DNA of 64,000 nt from an uncultured Acidobacteriia bacterium (GTDB lineage Bacteria; Acidobacteriota; Terriglobia; Bryobacterales; Bryobacteraceae), in assembly GCA_903875575.1 (NCBI GenBank), contig CAIQWJ010000033.1, positions 1 to 64,000 of the forward strand, read 5' to 3'. Position 1 is the first letter of the stretch. Every line of letters begins with the position of its first letter. Of the stretch, positions 7,666 to 15,233 are shown one piece after another. Below the pieces are notes generated by a model. That model saw only the letters and a list, made by a program, of their open reading frames with translations. It searched no databases and was not told the DNA's origin. The translations under genes and the position numbers were made by a program.

Positions 7666-9065
7666 TGCGGTTCTTTTGTGTGGTGGCATTATGCCTGACC
7701 GCGGACACGCTCATGCCGGCTCAGGCAGTCCCCGCCGCGGGCGATTTGCAGCGCGTCATGGAGCGCCTGGACCGGCTGGAAAAACAAAACCAGGAACTAC
7801 AGTCTGAGGTGCAGGAACTTCGCCGTCAACTGGCGGGACAGCAGGCCGGAAGTTCTTCCGCCGAAGCGGCCACACCGGGTGAGCCCAACAGCCCCGCCGC
7901 GCCAACCCCGGCGGAGCGTCTGGACGTCCAGGAGAGCCGCACCGCCGAACTGGCGCAGAGCAAAATGGGGACCTCGCAGCGGATGCCCGTCGAACTCACT
8001 GGTATGCTTCTGTTCAACGCATTCCACAATGGAGGTTTTGGCGGCGGCCTGCAAATGCCAATCACTGCGCAGTTAACGGAATCTGCGACGTCCACCGGCG
8101 CGTCATTCCGGCAGACGGTGATCGGTTTGAAATTTAATGGCCCCGAACTTCCCGGTGGCGGCAAAGCAAGCGGCAGCGCTTATTTCGACTTTTGGGGCGG
8201 CAGTTCCATTCCCAGCAACAACCTGTTCCGGATCCGTCTGGCCACACTTGATCTGGCGTGGAAAAACACCACGATCACGGCGGGCCAGGACAAGCCGATC
8301 ATTGCGCCGCGCGAGCCAACATCGTTCGCACAGGTGGGGTTTGCGCCGCTCACAGGCGCCGGAAATCTTTGGGACTGGCAGCCGCAGGTGCGCATAGAGC
8401 AGAGGTTTACTCTGCGGCATGGCCTGACGCCGGAGGACAGCGAGACGGGCATGCGCGTCCAGGCCGGCGTTTTTGAAACTGCGGAAGTCGCCCCTGCCGG
8501 TGCGCCCGGCTCGATTGCCAACACTCTGGAGCGACAGCGGCCTGCGTACGAGGCAAGGGTACTTTTCTTTTCCGGCAACGACCGAAAGCGCCTGGAGATT
8601 GCGCCGGGCTTCCATCTCTCCACCACCCACATCGCCGGCCAATCGGTCGCTTCTCAACTGGGCACGCTCGACTGGCTGGTCAAGCCCAACAGCCGTATGA
8701 TGGTTTCCGGAGCCATGTTCCGGGGCATAAACGCGGCCGGCCTTGGCAGCCTGCGGCAGGGCTTCACCATACTGCCCAACGGCAGTGTTGTTGCCGTGCA
8801 TGCCACGGGAATCTGGAGTCAGCTGTCTGTTTTTGCCACCAGCAGGGTGACGCTGAATATCTTTGGCGGCCAGGAGTCCGACCGCGCTGCGGACCTCGCC
8901 ACGAACAGTGTCCGCCGCAATCTGGTATACACCGGTAATATCATGTACAAATTCGCATCCAACGTGATTGCGGCAATGGAATTCTCGCAGACAAGAACGG
9001 GCTACGTCGCCGCGGGTACGCGCCTGAACAACCACTATGACCTGGCTCTTGCTTATCTGTTCTAG
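7659..9065 (+). CDS. outer-membrane porin-like protein with N-terminal coiled coil
   Basis: The product is 468 residues. ATG codons at 7659 and 7665 are both possible; the second forms a TGATG stop-start overlap with the receiver gene. A signal peptide ends near PAQA, followed by a heptad-rich coiled coil (about 27-60, RLDRLEKQNQELQSEVQELR). A beta-rich domain with alternating strands follows, ending YDLALAYLF with terminal Phe. This layout (short trimeric coiled coil, then barrel) is that of DcaP-like and similar outer-membrane channels. No substrate can be assigned. Its place inside a two-component operon suggests it is co-regulated with, or part of, the sensed process. Confidence 0.8.
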   Translation: MLMRFFCVVALCLTADTLMPAQAVPAAGDLQRVMERLDRLEKQNQELQSEVQELRRQLAGQQAGSSSAEAATPGEPNSPAAPTPAERLDVQESRTAELAQSKMGTSQRMPVELTGMLLFNAFHNGGFGGGLQMPITAQLTESATSTGASFRQTVIGLKFNGPELPGGGKASGSAYFDFWGGSSIPSNNLFRIRLATLDLAWKNTTITAGQDKPIIAPREPTSFAQVGFAPLTGAGNLWDWQPQVRIEQRFTLRHGLTPEDSETGMRVQAGVFETAEVAPAGAPGSIANTLERQRPAYEARVLFFSGNDRKRLEIAPGFHLSTTHIAGQSVASQLGTLDWLVKPNSRMMVSGAMFRGINAAGLGSLRQGFTILPNGSVVAVHATGIWSQLSVFATSRVTLNIFGGQESDRAADLATNSVRRNLVYTGNIMYKFASNVIAAMEFSQTRTGYVAAGTRLNNHYDLALAYLF

Positions 9066-9099
9066 GCTTCTTCGCACCCTGCGGCCGGCGGTGCCGTGG

Positions 9100-9804
9100 A
9101 TGGGGCTTCGCATCACCGTCACCCTGGCCTGCGCTTTCTATATGCCCGCGGCAACGGTTTCCGGCAACGTGGAACTGCGCGAATCGCGCGTGGCGTCAGT
9201 CGCGCGGGGCAAAGATTATTCCGGCGTGGTGCTTTCTCTGCAGGCGGTCGGTCAGCCCGCTCCCGCCGTGACCGGCAAACACGTGACCATGCTGCAGAAG
9301 GACAAAATGTTCACGCCGCACATTCTTCCCGTGCAGGCTGGCTCCACCATCGACTTCCCGAACGGCGACCCCATTTTTCACAACGCGTTCTCCAGCTACA
9401 GCGGACAGGTATTTGACGTTGGCCTCTACCCGCCGGGCAGTTCGCGCTCCGTCCAATTCAGACGCCCCGGCATTGTACGCGTTTTTTGCAATATCCATCC
9501 CTCGATGAGCGCCATCATTCTGGTACTCCCCACCCCGTACTTTGCCGTTACCGCTCATGACGGATCGTTTCACACAGACGTTCCTCCGGGGACTTACGAT
9601 CTCCACATCTTTCATGAACGCGCCACAGAGCAAGCCCTGGAAGGTATGACACGGCGCGTCGTGGTGGACGCCGATGGCCTGCACCTGGCCCCGATTTCGA
9701 TCTCTGAGGCCGGCTACCTCATGGCTCCGCACAAGAACAAATACGGCAAGGACTACGAACCGCCGTCGGACGATAAGACCCTGTACCCCGGCGCTCGCCC
9801 ATGA
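9100..9804 (+). CDS. exported cupredoxin-like protein with possible type-1 copper ligands
   Basis: The product is 234 residues from the ATG at 9100; a longer frame to 9037 would overlap the porin gene and lacks a ribosome site. A signal sequence (ITVTLACAFYMPAATVSG) precedes a plastocyanin-like fold: FTPHILPVQAGSTIDFPNGD, then FHNAFS and VRVFCNIHPSM. The His in FHN and the Cys, His and Met of CNIHPSM have the order and spacing of a blue copper site. A C-terminal part (TDVPPGTYDLHIFHERA) resembles a carboxypeptidase-regulatory-like beta sandwich. Similar proteins are often labelled methylamine-utilisation or plastocyanin-like, without proof. It overlaps the kinase gene by 4 bp. Confidence 0.75.
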   Translation: MGLRITVTLACAFYMPAATVSGNVELRESRVASVARGKDYSGVVLSLQAVGQPAPAVTGKHVTMLQKDKMFTPHILPVQAGSTIDFPNGDPIFHNAFSSYSGQVFDVGLYPPGSSRSVQFRRPGIVRVFCNIHPSMSAIILVLPTPYFAVTAHDGSFHTDVPPGTYDLHIFHERATEQALEGMTRRVVVDADGLHLAPISISEAGYLMAPHKNKYGKDYEPPSDDKTLYPGARP

Positions 9805-11561
9805 ATCTGCCGGCACGTAATTCCCTGCTGGGAAAGATCGTCGTATCCACTTCGGTTGCCATCACATTGCTTCTGGCCGCAGCTGGCTGGTTCGTTCAGG
9901 ATGTGACCCGAAGAGTCCTTTCAGACAATCTTCGGACCGAAATACAGGGCAGCCTCCGCGCCTATGAATCGCTGTGGCAGGCACGCGCCGAAATGCTGCG
10001 CTCCGTGAGCCGCGCGCTCAGCAACATGTCTGACGTTCGGCGCGCGTTTCAGACCAATGATCGAGCCACGATTCAGGACACCGCGGCGGAGTTCTGGACG
10101 CATATTGGGAACGGTTCCGGCCAGGGCACAGGGGGCGCTTCGCTCTCCGGTGCCGGCACTGTCTTTCTGGTCACCGATCCGCAGGGTCAGGTGATGGCGT
10201 CGCTCGGCGGAGGACTGCCGGACAAAGGCCGCTACGCCGTGGTGCATGACGCCTCGGCCCGCTTTCCGGAGCAATCCGATGGCTTTTCGCTGGAAGGTGG
10301 GCGTCTCTACGAACTCGTGGTGACACCCGTCTACGTGCAGAGCCAGATTGGCTCCGGCCTGCTCAACGTTCTGCTGGCGGGCTTTCCAGTGGATCAGGGC
10401 GTGGCTCGGGATCTCAAAGAGCGCACCGGCGGCAGCGATTTTATTTTCCTTGCCGGGGGCCTGCCTGTTGCTTCCACGCTGGGCGATGCGGAAACCCGCT
10501 CGCTCACCAATCAATACCGGCGCAGTTCCACGGTGCAGAATATCGAACTGCCAAATCGGGAATTCGCCGTGCTGGGCACCACACTGCGCGATCTCTCCGG
10601 CGCGCCCGTGGGCGATCTGCTCATTCTTCACAATTTCGACGCCATTGCCCGCGATCTCACGGCCCTGGAAACAAGGCTTTTCCTGATCTGGCTGACTGCG
10701 GTGCTGGCCGGCGTGGCGGTCAGCCTGGTGCTGGCACGCCGCATCCTGAGTCCGATTCGCGAACTGGACCAGGCCGCCGCCCTGATCGCCCGCGAGAGTT
10801 ACGGCGCTCAGGTACCTGTGCATGGCGACGACGAACTGGCCAGACTCGCGCGGACGTTTAACGCCATGTCAGGTTCCATTCAAAGCGCCCGGACGGAACT
10901 GATCCGGCGCGAGCGCATGTTCACCATCGGCCAGCTCTCCAGCTCCATCGTGCACGATCTGCGCAATCCGCTGGCGTCCATCTATGGTGGCGCGGAAATG
11001 ATGATGGATGGCGACCTCAGTCCGGAGCAACTCCAACGGCTGGCTGGCAATATCTACCGTTCGTCGCGAGTCATCAATGAGATGCTCCAGGAATTGGTTG
11101 ACGTTTCGCGCGGTCGCATTCAGGCCCCGGAGATCTGCCGCCTGGGAGAGATTGTGGATGCGGCAATCGAGATTCTTTCGCCCGTGGCCTCTGAGCATGG
11201 CGTGACGATCGAAACCTCGGTGGATCCGGCTATTGAACTGCCCCTGGAGCGGGCCCGTGTAGAGCGCGTCTTCCTGAATCTGATTTCAAACGCCATCGAA
11301 GCGATGTCCGCAGGCGGGCGGATTTCGATTGCCGCGTTTCAGAATGGCGACGGGATTCTGGTGGAGGTCAACGACAACGGCCCGGGAATCCCTGACGCGG
11401 TCAAGAACCGTCTGTTTCAACCGTTCGTGACGTCCGGCAAGAATGGCCTTGGGCTTGGCCTTGCTCTTTCGCGCCAGACCCTGCTCGATCATGGCGGCGA
11501 TCTGTGGGCGGAAAACAACGCTGGCGGCGGTGCCCGTTTCCGGCTTCGATTACCGGTCTGA
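9801..11561 (+). CDS. membrane sensor histidine kinase
   Basis: The product is 586 residues. TM1 lies at about 11-31, a periplasmic sensor region at about 32-290 (cache-like, not assigned to a family), TM2 at about 293-312, and HAMP at about 313-365. The HisKA domain carries the phosphorylated His385 in SSSIVHDLRNPLAS. The ATPase domain has the N box NLISNAIEAM, G1 box DNGPGIPDA and G2 box GKNGLGLGLALS. All key residues are present. It is the last gene of the operon and begins in the ATGA overlap with the cupredoxin gene, which, with the porin, may take part in sensing. The signal is unknown. Confidence 0.93.
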   Translation: MNLPARNSLLGKIVVSTSVAITLLLAAAGWFVQDVTRRVLSDNLRTEIQGSLRAYESLWQARAEMLRSVSRALSNMSDVRRAFQTNDRATIQDTAAEFWTHIGNGSGQGTGGASLSGAGTVFLVTDPQGQVMASLGGGLPDKGRYAVVHDASARFPEQSDGFSLEGGRLYELVVTPVYVQSQIGSGLLNVLLAGFPVDQGVARDLKERTGGSDFIFLAGGLPVASTLGDAETRSLTNQYRRSSTVQNIELPNREFAVLGTTLRDLSGAPVGDLLILHNFDAIARDLTALETRLFLIWLTAVLAGVAVSLVLARRILSPIRELDQAAALIARESYGAQVPVHGDDELARLARTFNAMSGSIQSARTELIRRERMFTIGQLSSSIVHDLRNPLASIYGGAEMMMDGDLSPEQLQRLAGNIYRSSRVINEMLQELVDVSRGRIQAPEICRLGEIVDAAIEILSPVASEHGVTIETSVDPAIELPLERARVERVFLNLISNAIEAMSAGGRISIAAFQNGDGILVEVNDNGPGIPDAVKNRLFQPFVTSGKNGLGLGLALSRQTLLDHGGDLWAENNAGGGARFRLRLPV

Positions 11562-11563
11562 GT

Positions 11564-12301
11564 CTATTTTTCCTTTGTGTCTTTGTTGATAAACCGCTTG
11601 CGCTGAGAGGCCAGGGAGATCATGGCCGCGCCCGTTCCCAACAGCCAGAAGCTGCCGGGTTCCGGGGTGGCGCTCGTGGACGTGGTGGGCGGTCCCGTCG
11701 TAATGTAATTTGTCCCCGCCGTGCCGAAGCCGATTGAGGCACCGGTGAAGCTGCTCAGGGTGATGTTGGTCCCGGTCAGATTGATTGTGAATGTTGCGGT
11801 CTTCTGGGAGTAGGGTTGCTTGGTGCCTCCGGTGAGTGAGCCGTTCGCATTCGTGTAGATGCCGGAGCCATTCGGCGTACCGATGACGGCATCCACGGGT
11901 GCGCCCCCACCGATGGTCGTAAGGGTCAATTGCGAGAGAGAAGTCGCTGCCGTCCAGTGGCTCAGTGCCGAACCGGCTGCGGAACTCGTCACCGTGCCGC
12001 CCGAACCGATCTGGATCAGTGTGCCGGTGCCGCTTGCATACGATGCACCCGTGACGCTGGAATCGAGATTGAGCTTGAGACCGGTAATATTTTCTCCGTC
12101 GGAGGTCTGATTGGCCGTATCGTTTTCCAGAATGACCGTCAGAACCTCGGTGGAACCAACCAGGCTAAGGGACAAGGTCGCGCTTGCGGTGACGGAGTTT
12201 CCGTTGGCATCCGTTTGTCCGGTGACGGAAAAGATCGTGGACGCAAAGCCTGCGGTGGCGAACGTGGCGAGAATGGCGGTGAGTGCGATGACCGTCTTCA
12301 T
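11564..12301 (-). CDS. PEP-CTERM sorting domain protein
   Basis: The product is 245 residues. The ATG at 12301 gives a signal peptide ending FAS; an upstream extension of the frame has no such feature. The mature part is rich in Thr, Ser, Gly and Asn. The C-terminus shows TPEPGSFWLLGTGAAMIS followed by a basic QRKR: the PEP motif, hydrophobic segment and positive tail recognised by exosortase. The last codons (KDTKEK) run through a short A-rich repeat of ACAAAG type. No exosortase gene is in the window. It converges on the kinase gene with only 2 bp between. Confidence 0.88.
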   Translation of the reverse strand: MKTVIALTAILATFATAGFASTIFSVTGQTDANGNSVTASATLSLSLVGSTEVLTVILENDTANQTSDGENITGLKLNLDSSVTGASYASGTGTLIQIGSGGTVTSSAAGSALSHWTAATSLSQLTLTTIGGGAPVDAVIGTPNGSGIYTNANGSLTGGTKQPYSQKTATFTINLTGTNITLSSFTGASIGFGTAGTNYITTGPPTTSTSATPEPGSFWLLGTGAAMISLASQRKRFINKDTKEK

Positions 12302-12490
12302 GGTTTTGTTTCTCTCTATGTCAATCTTCTCCGGAATTGGAGTTAGCAACAAGTTACCGAAGGTAGTGCGGTTGCCAGTACTTTCCCGAACTTTCGTGGC
12401 CGATGGACAGTCAACGATAGTGAGTGTTCCTGGGCGTGGCGTTCCTGTTTGACGCGTGCCGCAGGTGTATTGTGCCACCATAAGTCATTC

Positions 12491-13393
12491 GTGCCGCAGA
12501 CACTCCGACAACTTCCGTGGCTCCTTCGAAGGACGCTCGTCGCTTCCATCGATGACGGCCTTTTCGCTGTCGCAAAGGGCGCCGCCTATTCCGCCCTGCT
12601 TTCCCTGTTCCCTGTACTGACCTCAGCGGCCGCCATCAGCGTACAGATCAAGGCCGATTACGTGCGGCAAAAACTAGCAGTGTTCCTGTCGCGCATTCTG
12701 CCGCCAGGGACGGAAGATGCGGTCCTCCAGCAGTTCCGTTATCAGGGCCAGCGACCGGTGTCGCTGATTGTGGTGGCGGCATTGCTCTCCCTGTGGGCCG
12801 CATCGAGCGTGATCAAGAGCCTGATGGATGGCTTCAACGCCGCTTATAGGGTACCCCGCACGCGCTCCATGGGGGCGCACATTGGCGTGGGCATAATGCT
12901 GGTCTTCCTGATCGTGATTCCAATGTTTGGTGCGTCCTCGCTGATTCTGTTCGGCGGCACCGTGGAACAGGGCATTATGAAAATCCTTAAGGTGGACCCG
13001 GTGCTGAATCCGCTCACTGACTCGATCCGGATCTTTTCCAGAGTGATGCGCTATGTTGTGGCTTTCAGCGCCGCCTGGAGTCTCACGGCAATTCTTTACT
13101 ACTTCGGGCCATACCGGAAACAACGCTGGAAGAGCGTCTGGGGCGGCGCGTTCCTGGCGACGGTTCTTTGGTTGCTGGCCACGCTGGCTTTCAGTTGGTA
13201 CGTCCGGCACATCACGAACTACAATCTGCTCTACGGCAGCATTGGAACGGGGATCGCACTGCTCATCTGGATGTATTTGCTGGCGATCATCGCTTTGTTT
13301 GGCTGCGAGTTTAATGCGGAGTGCGAGCGGATGCGCGCGGCTGAACTGGCTGGCTCCGAACAGCAGGCCACGGCGACCCGGACAACAATGTGA
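12491..13393 (+). CDS. YihY/virulence factor BrkB family membrane protein
   Basis: The product is about 300 residues with six membrane segments. Family motifs include DDGLFAVAKGAAYSALLSLFP near the start, ILPPGTEDAV, a central LWAASSVIKSLMDGFNAAY and the late LLYGSIGTGIALLIWMYL. The start is uncertain: GTG at 12491 is used, but TTG at 12449 or 12470 is open in the same frame and none has a clear ribosome site. YihY/BrkB proteins are common inner-membrane proteins of debated function, once mis-assigned as RNase BN. Confidence 0.9.
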   Translation: MPQTLRQLPWLLRRTLVASIDDGLFAVAKGAAYSALLSLFPVLTSAAAISVQIKADYVRQKLAVFLSRILPPGTEDAVLQQFRYQGQRPVSLIVVAALLSLWAASSVIKSLMDGFNAAYRVPRTRSMGAHIGVGIMLVFLIVIPMFGASSLILFGGTVEQGIMKILKVDPVLNPLTDSIRIFSRVMRYVVAFSAAWSLTAILYYFGPYRKQRWKSVWGGAFLATVLWLLATLAFSWYVRHITNYNLLYGSIGTGIALLIWMYLLAIIALFGCEFNAECERMRAAELAGSEQQATATRTTM

Positions 13394-13418
13394 GCCGGAT
13401 TCTGAACAGAGATGGAGA

Positions 13419-13455
13419 ACTTTGTATTGCAAAGTGCTCCGTGATTCCTTATACT
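13419..13455 (+). promoter_or_regulatory. promoter with ACTTTG-N5-CAAAGT operator overlapping the -35 box
   Basis: A perfect inverted repeat (arms 13419-13424 and 13430-13435) overlaps a -35 box TTGCAA (13427-13432). A 17-bp spacer leads to the -10 box TATACT (13450-13455). Transcription would start at about 13462, which is the ATG of the next gene, so the mRNA is probably leaderless. The winged-helix regulator encoded second in this operon is the obvious candidate to bind the palindrome (inference). Confidence 0.6.
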
Positions 13456-13461
13456 GACTTC

Positions 13462-14076
13462 ATGGGTGCCGTTCACCAGATTCGCTCCACTCCCGCCGCC
13501 CCGGTAGGGCTGCACGATCAGGCCATGGACAACCTGCGCTTCATCCGCGACACGATGGAGAATGCCGGTTCGTTCACGGCGGTTCCAGGCGTTGGCGGCA
13601 TGGTGGTGGGTGCTACCGCGTTCTTCGCGGCGTTCGCGGCTCATTTGAGCGCGGGCCCGCGCGCCTGGCTCGCAGTCTGGATTGGCGAAGCACTGCTGGC
13701 GCTCGCGATTGGCCTGGGTTTCTCCGCCCGTAAGGCCCGTCTGTCCGGAACGTCGCTGCTTTCCCGGTCTTTCCGTCGCTTTATTTTCGCCATGGCACCG
13801 CCAATGCTGGCGGGCGTAATTATTACCCTGATGCTCAACAATGCGGGTCTCACCCACTACCTGCCGGCCGTCTGGTTGTTACTGTACGGTGCGGGCGTGG
13901 CCTGCGGCGGTGCTTTTTCCGTGCGTGTAGTCCCTGTCATGGGCATGGCGTTTCTGACGCTCGGTGCCGTGGCTGCGCTGGCCCCCGGTAACTGGCTGGA
14001 CCCCCTGCTCGCCCTCGGCTTCGGCGGGCTGCATATCATTTTTGGCTGGAGGATTGCGAGGAATTATGGCGGCTAG
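13462..14076 (+). CDS. hypothetical multi-span membrane protein
   Basis: The product is 204 residues from the ATG at 13462, chosen because it sits at the predicted transcription start; the frame remains open to 13390. A soluble N-terminus (LHDQAMDNLRFIRDTMENAG) is followed by about six hydrophobic segments (GMVVGATAFFAAF, WIGEALLALAIGLGF, MLAGVIITLMLNN, LPAVWLLLYGAGVACGG, MAFLTLGAVAAL, LLALGFGGLHIIFG). No family role is known to me. It overlaps the regulator gene by 11 bp, so the two products probably work together. Confidence 0.8.
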   Translation: MGAVHQIRSTPAAPVGLHDQAMDNLRFIRDTMENAGSFTAVPGVGGMVVGATAFFAAFAAHLSAGPRAWLAVWIGEALLALAIGLGFSARKARLSGTSLLSRSFRRFIFAMAPPMLAGVIITLMLNNAGLTHYLPAVWLLLYGAGVACGGAFSVRVVPVMGMAFLTLGAVAALAPGNWLDPLLALGFGGLHIIFGWRIARNYGG

Positions 14077-14437
14077 AGCTTCCCAAAAAATTGTTCCCGG
14101 GCCCGCTGTGGTCGCGGGTCCCGTGAATTCCGCCGCCGGCGCGGTCGCGCTGGACCGCGTCATTCATGAACGGCTGCGCCTGGCCATTGTGAGCGCTCTT
14201 GCTGTGAATCCGATCCTGACGTTCGCCGAACTCAAGAAACTACTCGCCACCACCGACGGCAATCTCAGCGTTCATTCCCGCAAGCTCGAAGACGCCGGCT
14301 ACGTGGCGGTGGAAAAGAAGTTCGAAGGCCGGATGCCCCGCTCGGAATACCGTCTCACCGCCAGCGGACGCACTGCCCTCGAACGCTACCTGACCCACAT
14401 GGAAGCCCTGATCCGCGCCGCGCGCAAAACCCTGTAG
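14066..14437 (+). CDS. winged-helix transcriptional regulator (HTH_34/MarR-like)
   Basis: The product is 123 residues. The ATG at 14066 has a GCGAGGA ribosome site inside the end of the preceding gene. The helix-turn-helix lies in LTFAELKKLLATTDGNLSVHSRKLEDAGYVAVEKKF, followed by the wing GRMPRSEYRLTASGRTALERY. This is the pattern of small single-domain winged-helix proteins of the PF13601 group, often paired with a membrane protein. Autoregulation through the upstream palindrome is inferred. Confidence 0.88.
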   Translation: MAARASQKIVPGPAVVAGPVNSAAGAVALDRVIHERLRLAIVSALAVNPILTFAELKKLLATTDGNLSVHSRKLEDAGYVAVEKKFEGRMPRSEYRLTASGRTALERYLTHMEALIRAARKTL

Positions 14438-14462
14438 CCAAAAAAATTTAGCCGATAACTCT

Positions 14463-15230
14463 ATGGAACAAAGTACTCTGCAAGCTGTCGATGATTCGCT
14501 GCCGATTCAGGATGTCAACACTCCTCTCGGCTCCCTGCACGCCGCCATCATCATGGATGGCAACGGGCGCTGGGCCGCCCAGCGCGGGATGCTTCGCCTG
14601 GAGGGCCATCGCGCCGGCGCAGAGTCGCTCCGCCATATTGTGGAGGCCGCGCCCCGGCTCAACATCGGCGTACTGACGGTCTACGCGTTCTCTGCCGACA
14701 ACTGGAAACGCCCGTCGGAGGAAGTGGACGCTCTGATGTTCCTCCTCGCCTGCTACCTGGAGAAAGAGTCCGTGCGACTGCGGGACGCTGGGGTCCGCAC
14801 CACCATCATCGGCCGTCGCGACCGCCTCCCTGCCCCGCTGCTCAACGCCATCCATCTCGCCGAATCCCGCACCGAGCACTGCAACCGCCTCCATTTCCGG
14901 CTCGCTATCGACTACTCTGCTCGCGCCGCCATCCTGGAAGCCGCTACCGACGAGCAGCACCGCGAGCGTTTCTTCGCCGAGACGATCCCGGTCGACCTGC
15001 TGATCCGCACCGGAGGCGAACAGCGTCTGAGCGACTTTCTTCTCTGGGAATCCGCCTACGCCGAGCTCATTTTCACCAAACGCATGTGGCCCGATTTCAC
15101 GCCTGCGGACCTCCGCGCCGCCGTCACCGAGTATCACCATCGGGAGCGACGCTTCGGATCTGTTCCGGAGATGGCGCTGGTTGCCCAGGCGGCGGAACAG
15201 GCACAGTTTTCTGAGCGCTGGCTGCGATAA
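14463..15230 (+). CDS. uppS: isoprenyl (di-trans,poly-cis) transferase, UppS family
   Basis: The product is 255 residues. It contains the diagnostic AAIIMDGNGRWAAQRG with the catalytic Asp32, YAFSADNWKRP, and the C-terminal DLLIRTGGEQRLSDFLLWES block. The enzyme condenses isopentenyl diphosphate onto farnesyl diphosphate to make the C55 lipid carrier for peptidoglycan and surface glycans. The conserved Glu region (YAELIF) is present. Length is normal. It starts 25 bp after the regulator gene but probably has its own role. Confidence 0.95.
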   Translation: MEQSTLQAVDDSLPIQDVNTPLGSLHAAIIMDGNGRWAAQRGMLRLEGHRAGAESLRHIVEAAPRLNIGVLTVYAFSADNWKRPSEEVDALMFLLACYLEKESVRLRDAGVRTTIIGRRDRLPAPLLNAIHLAESRTEHCNRLHFRLAIDYSARAAILEAATDEQHRERFFAETIPVDLLIRTGGEQRLSDFLLWESAYAELIFTKRMWPDFTPADLRAAVTEYHHRERRFGSVPEMALVAQAAEQAQFSERWLR

Positions 15231-15233
15231 GGC

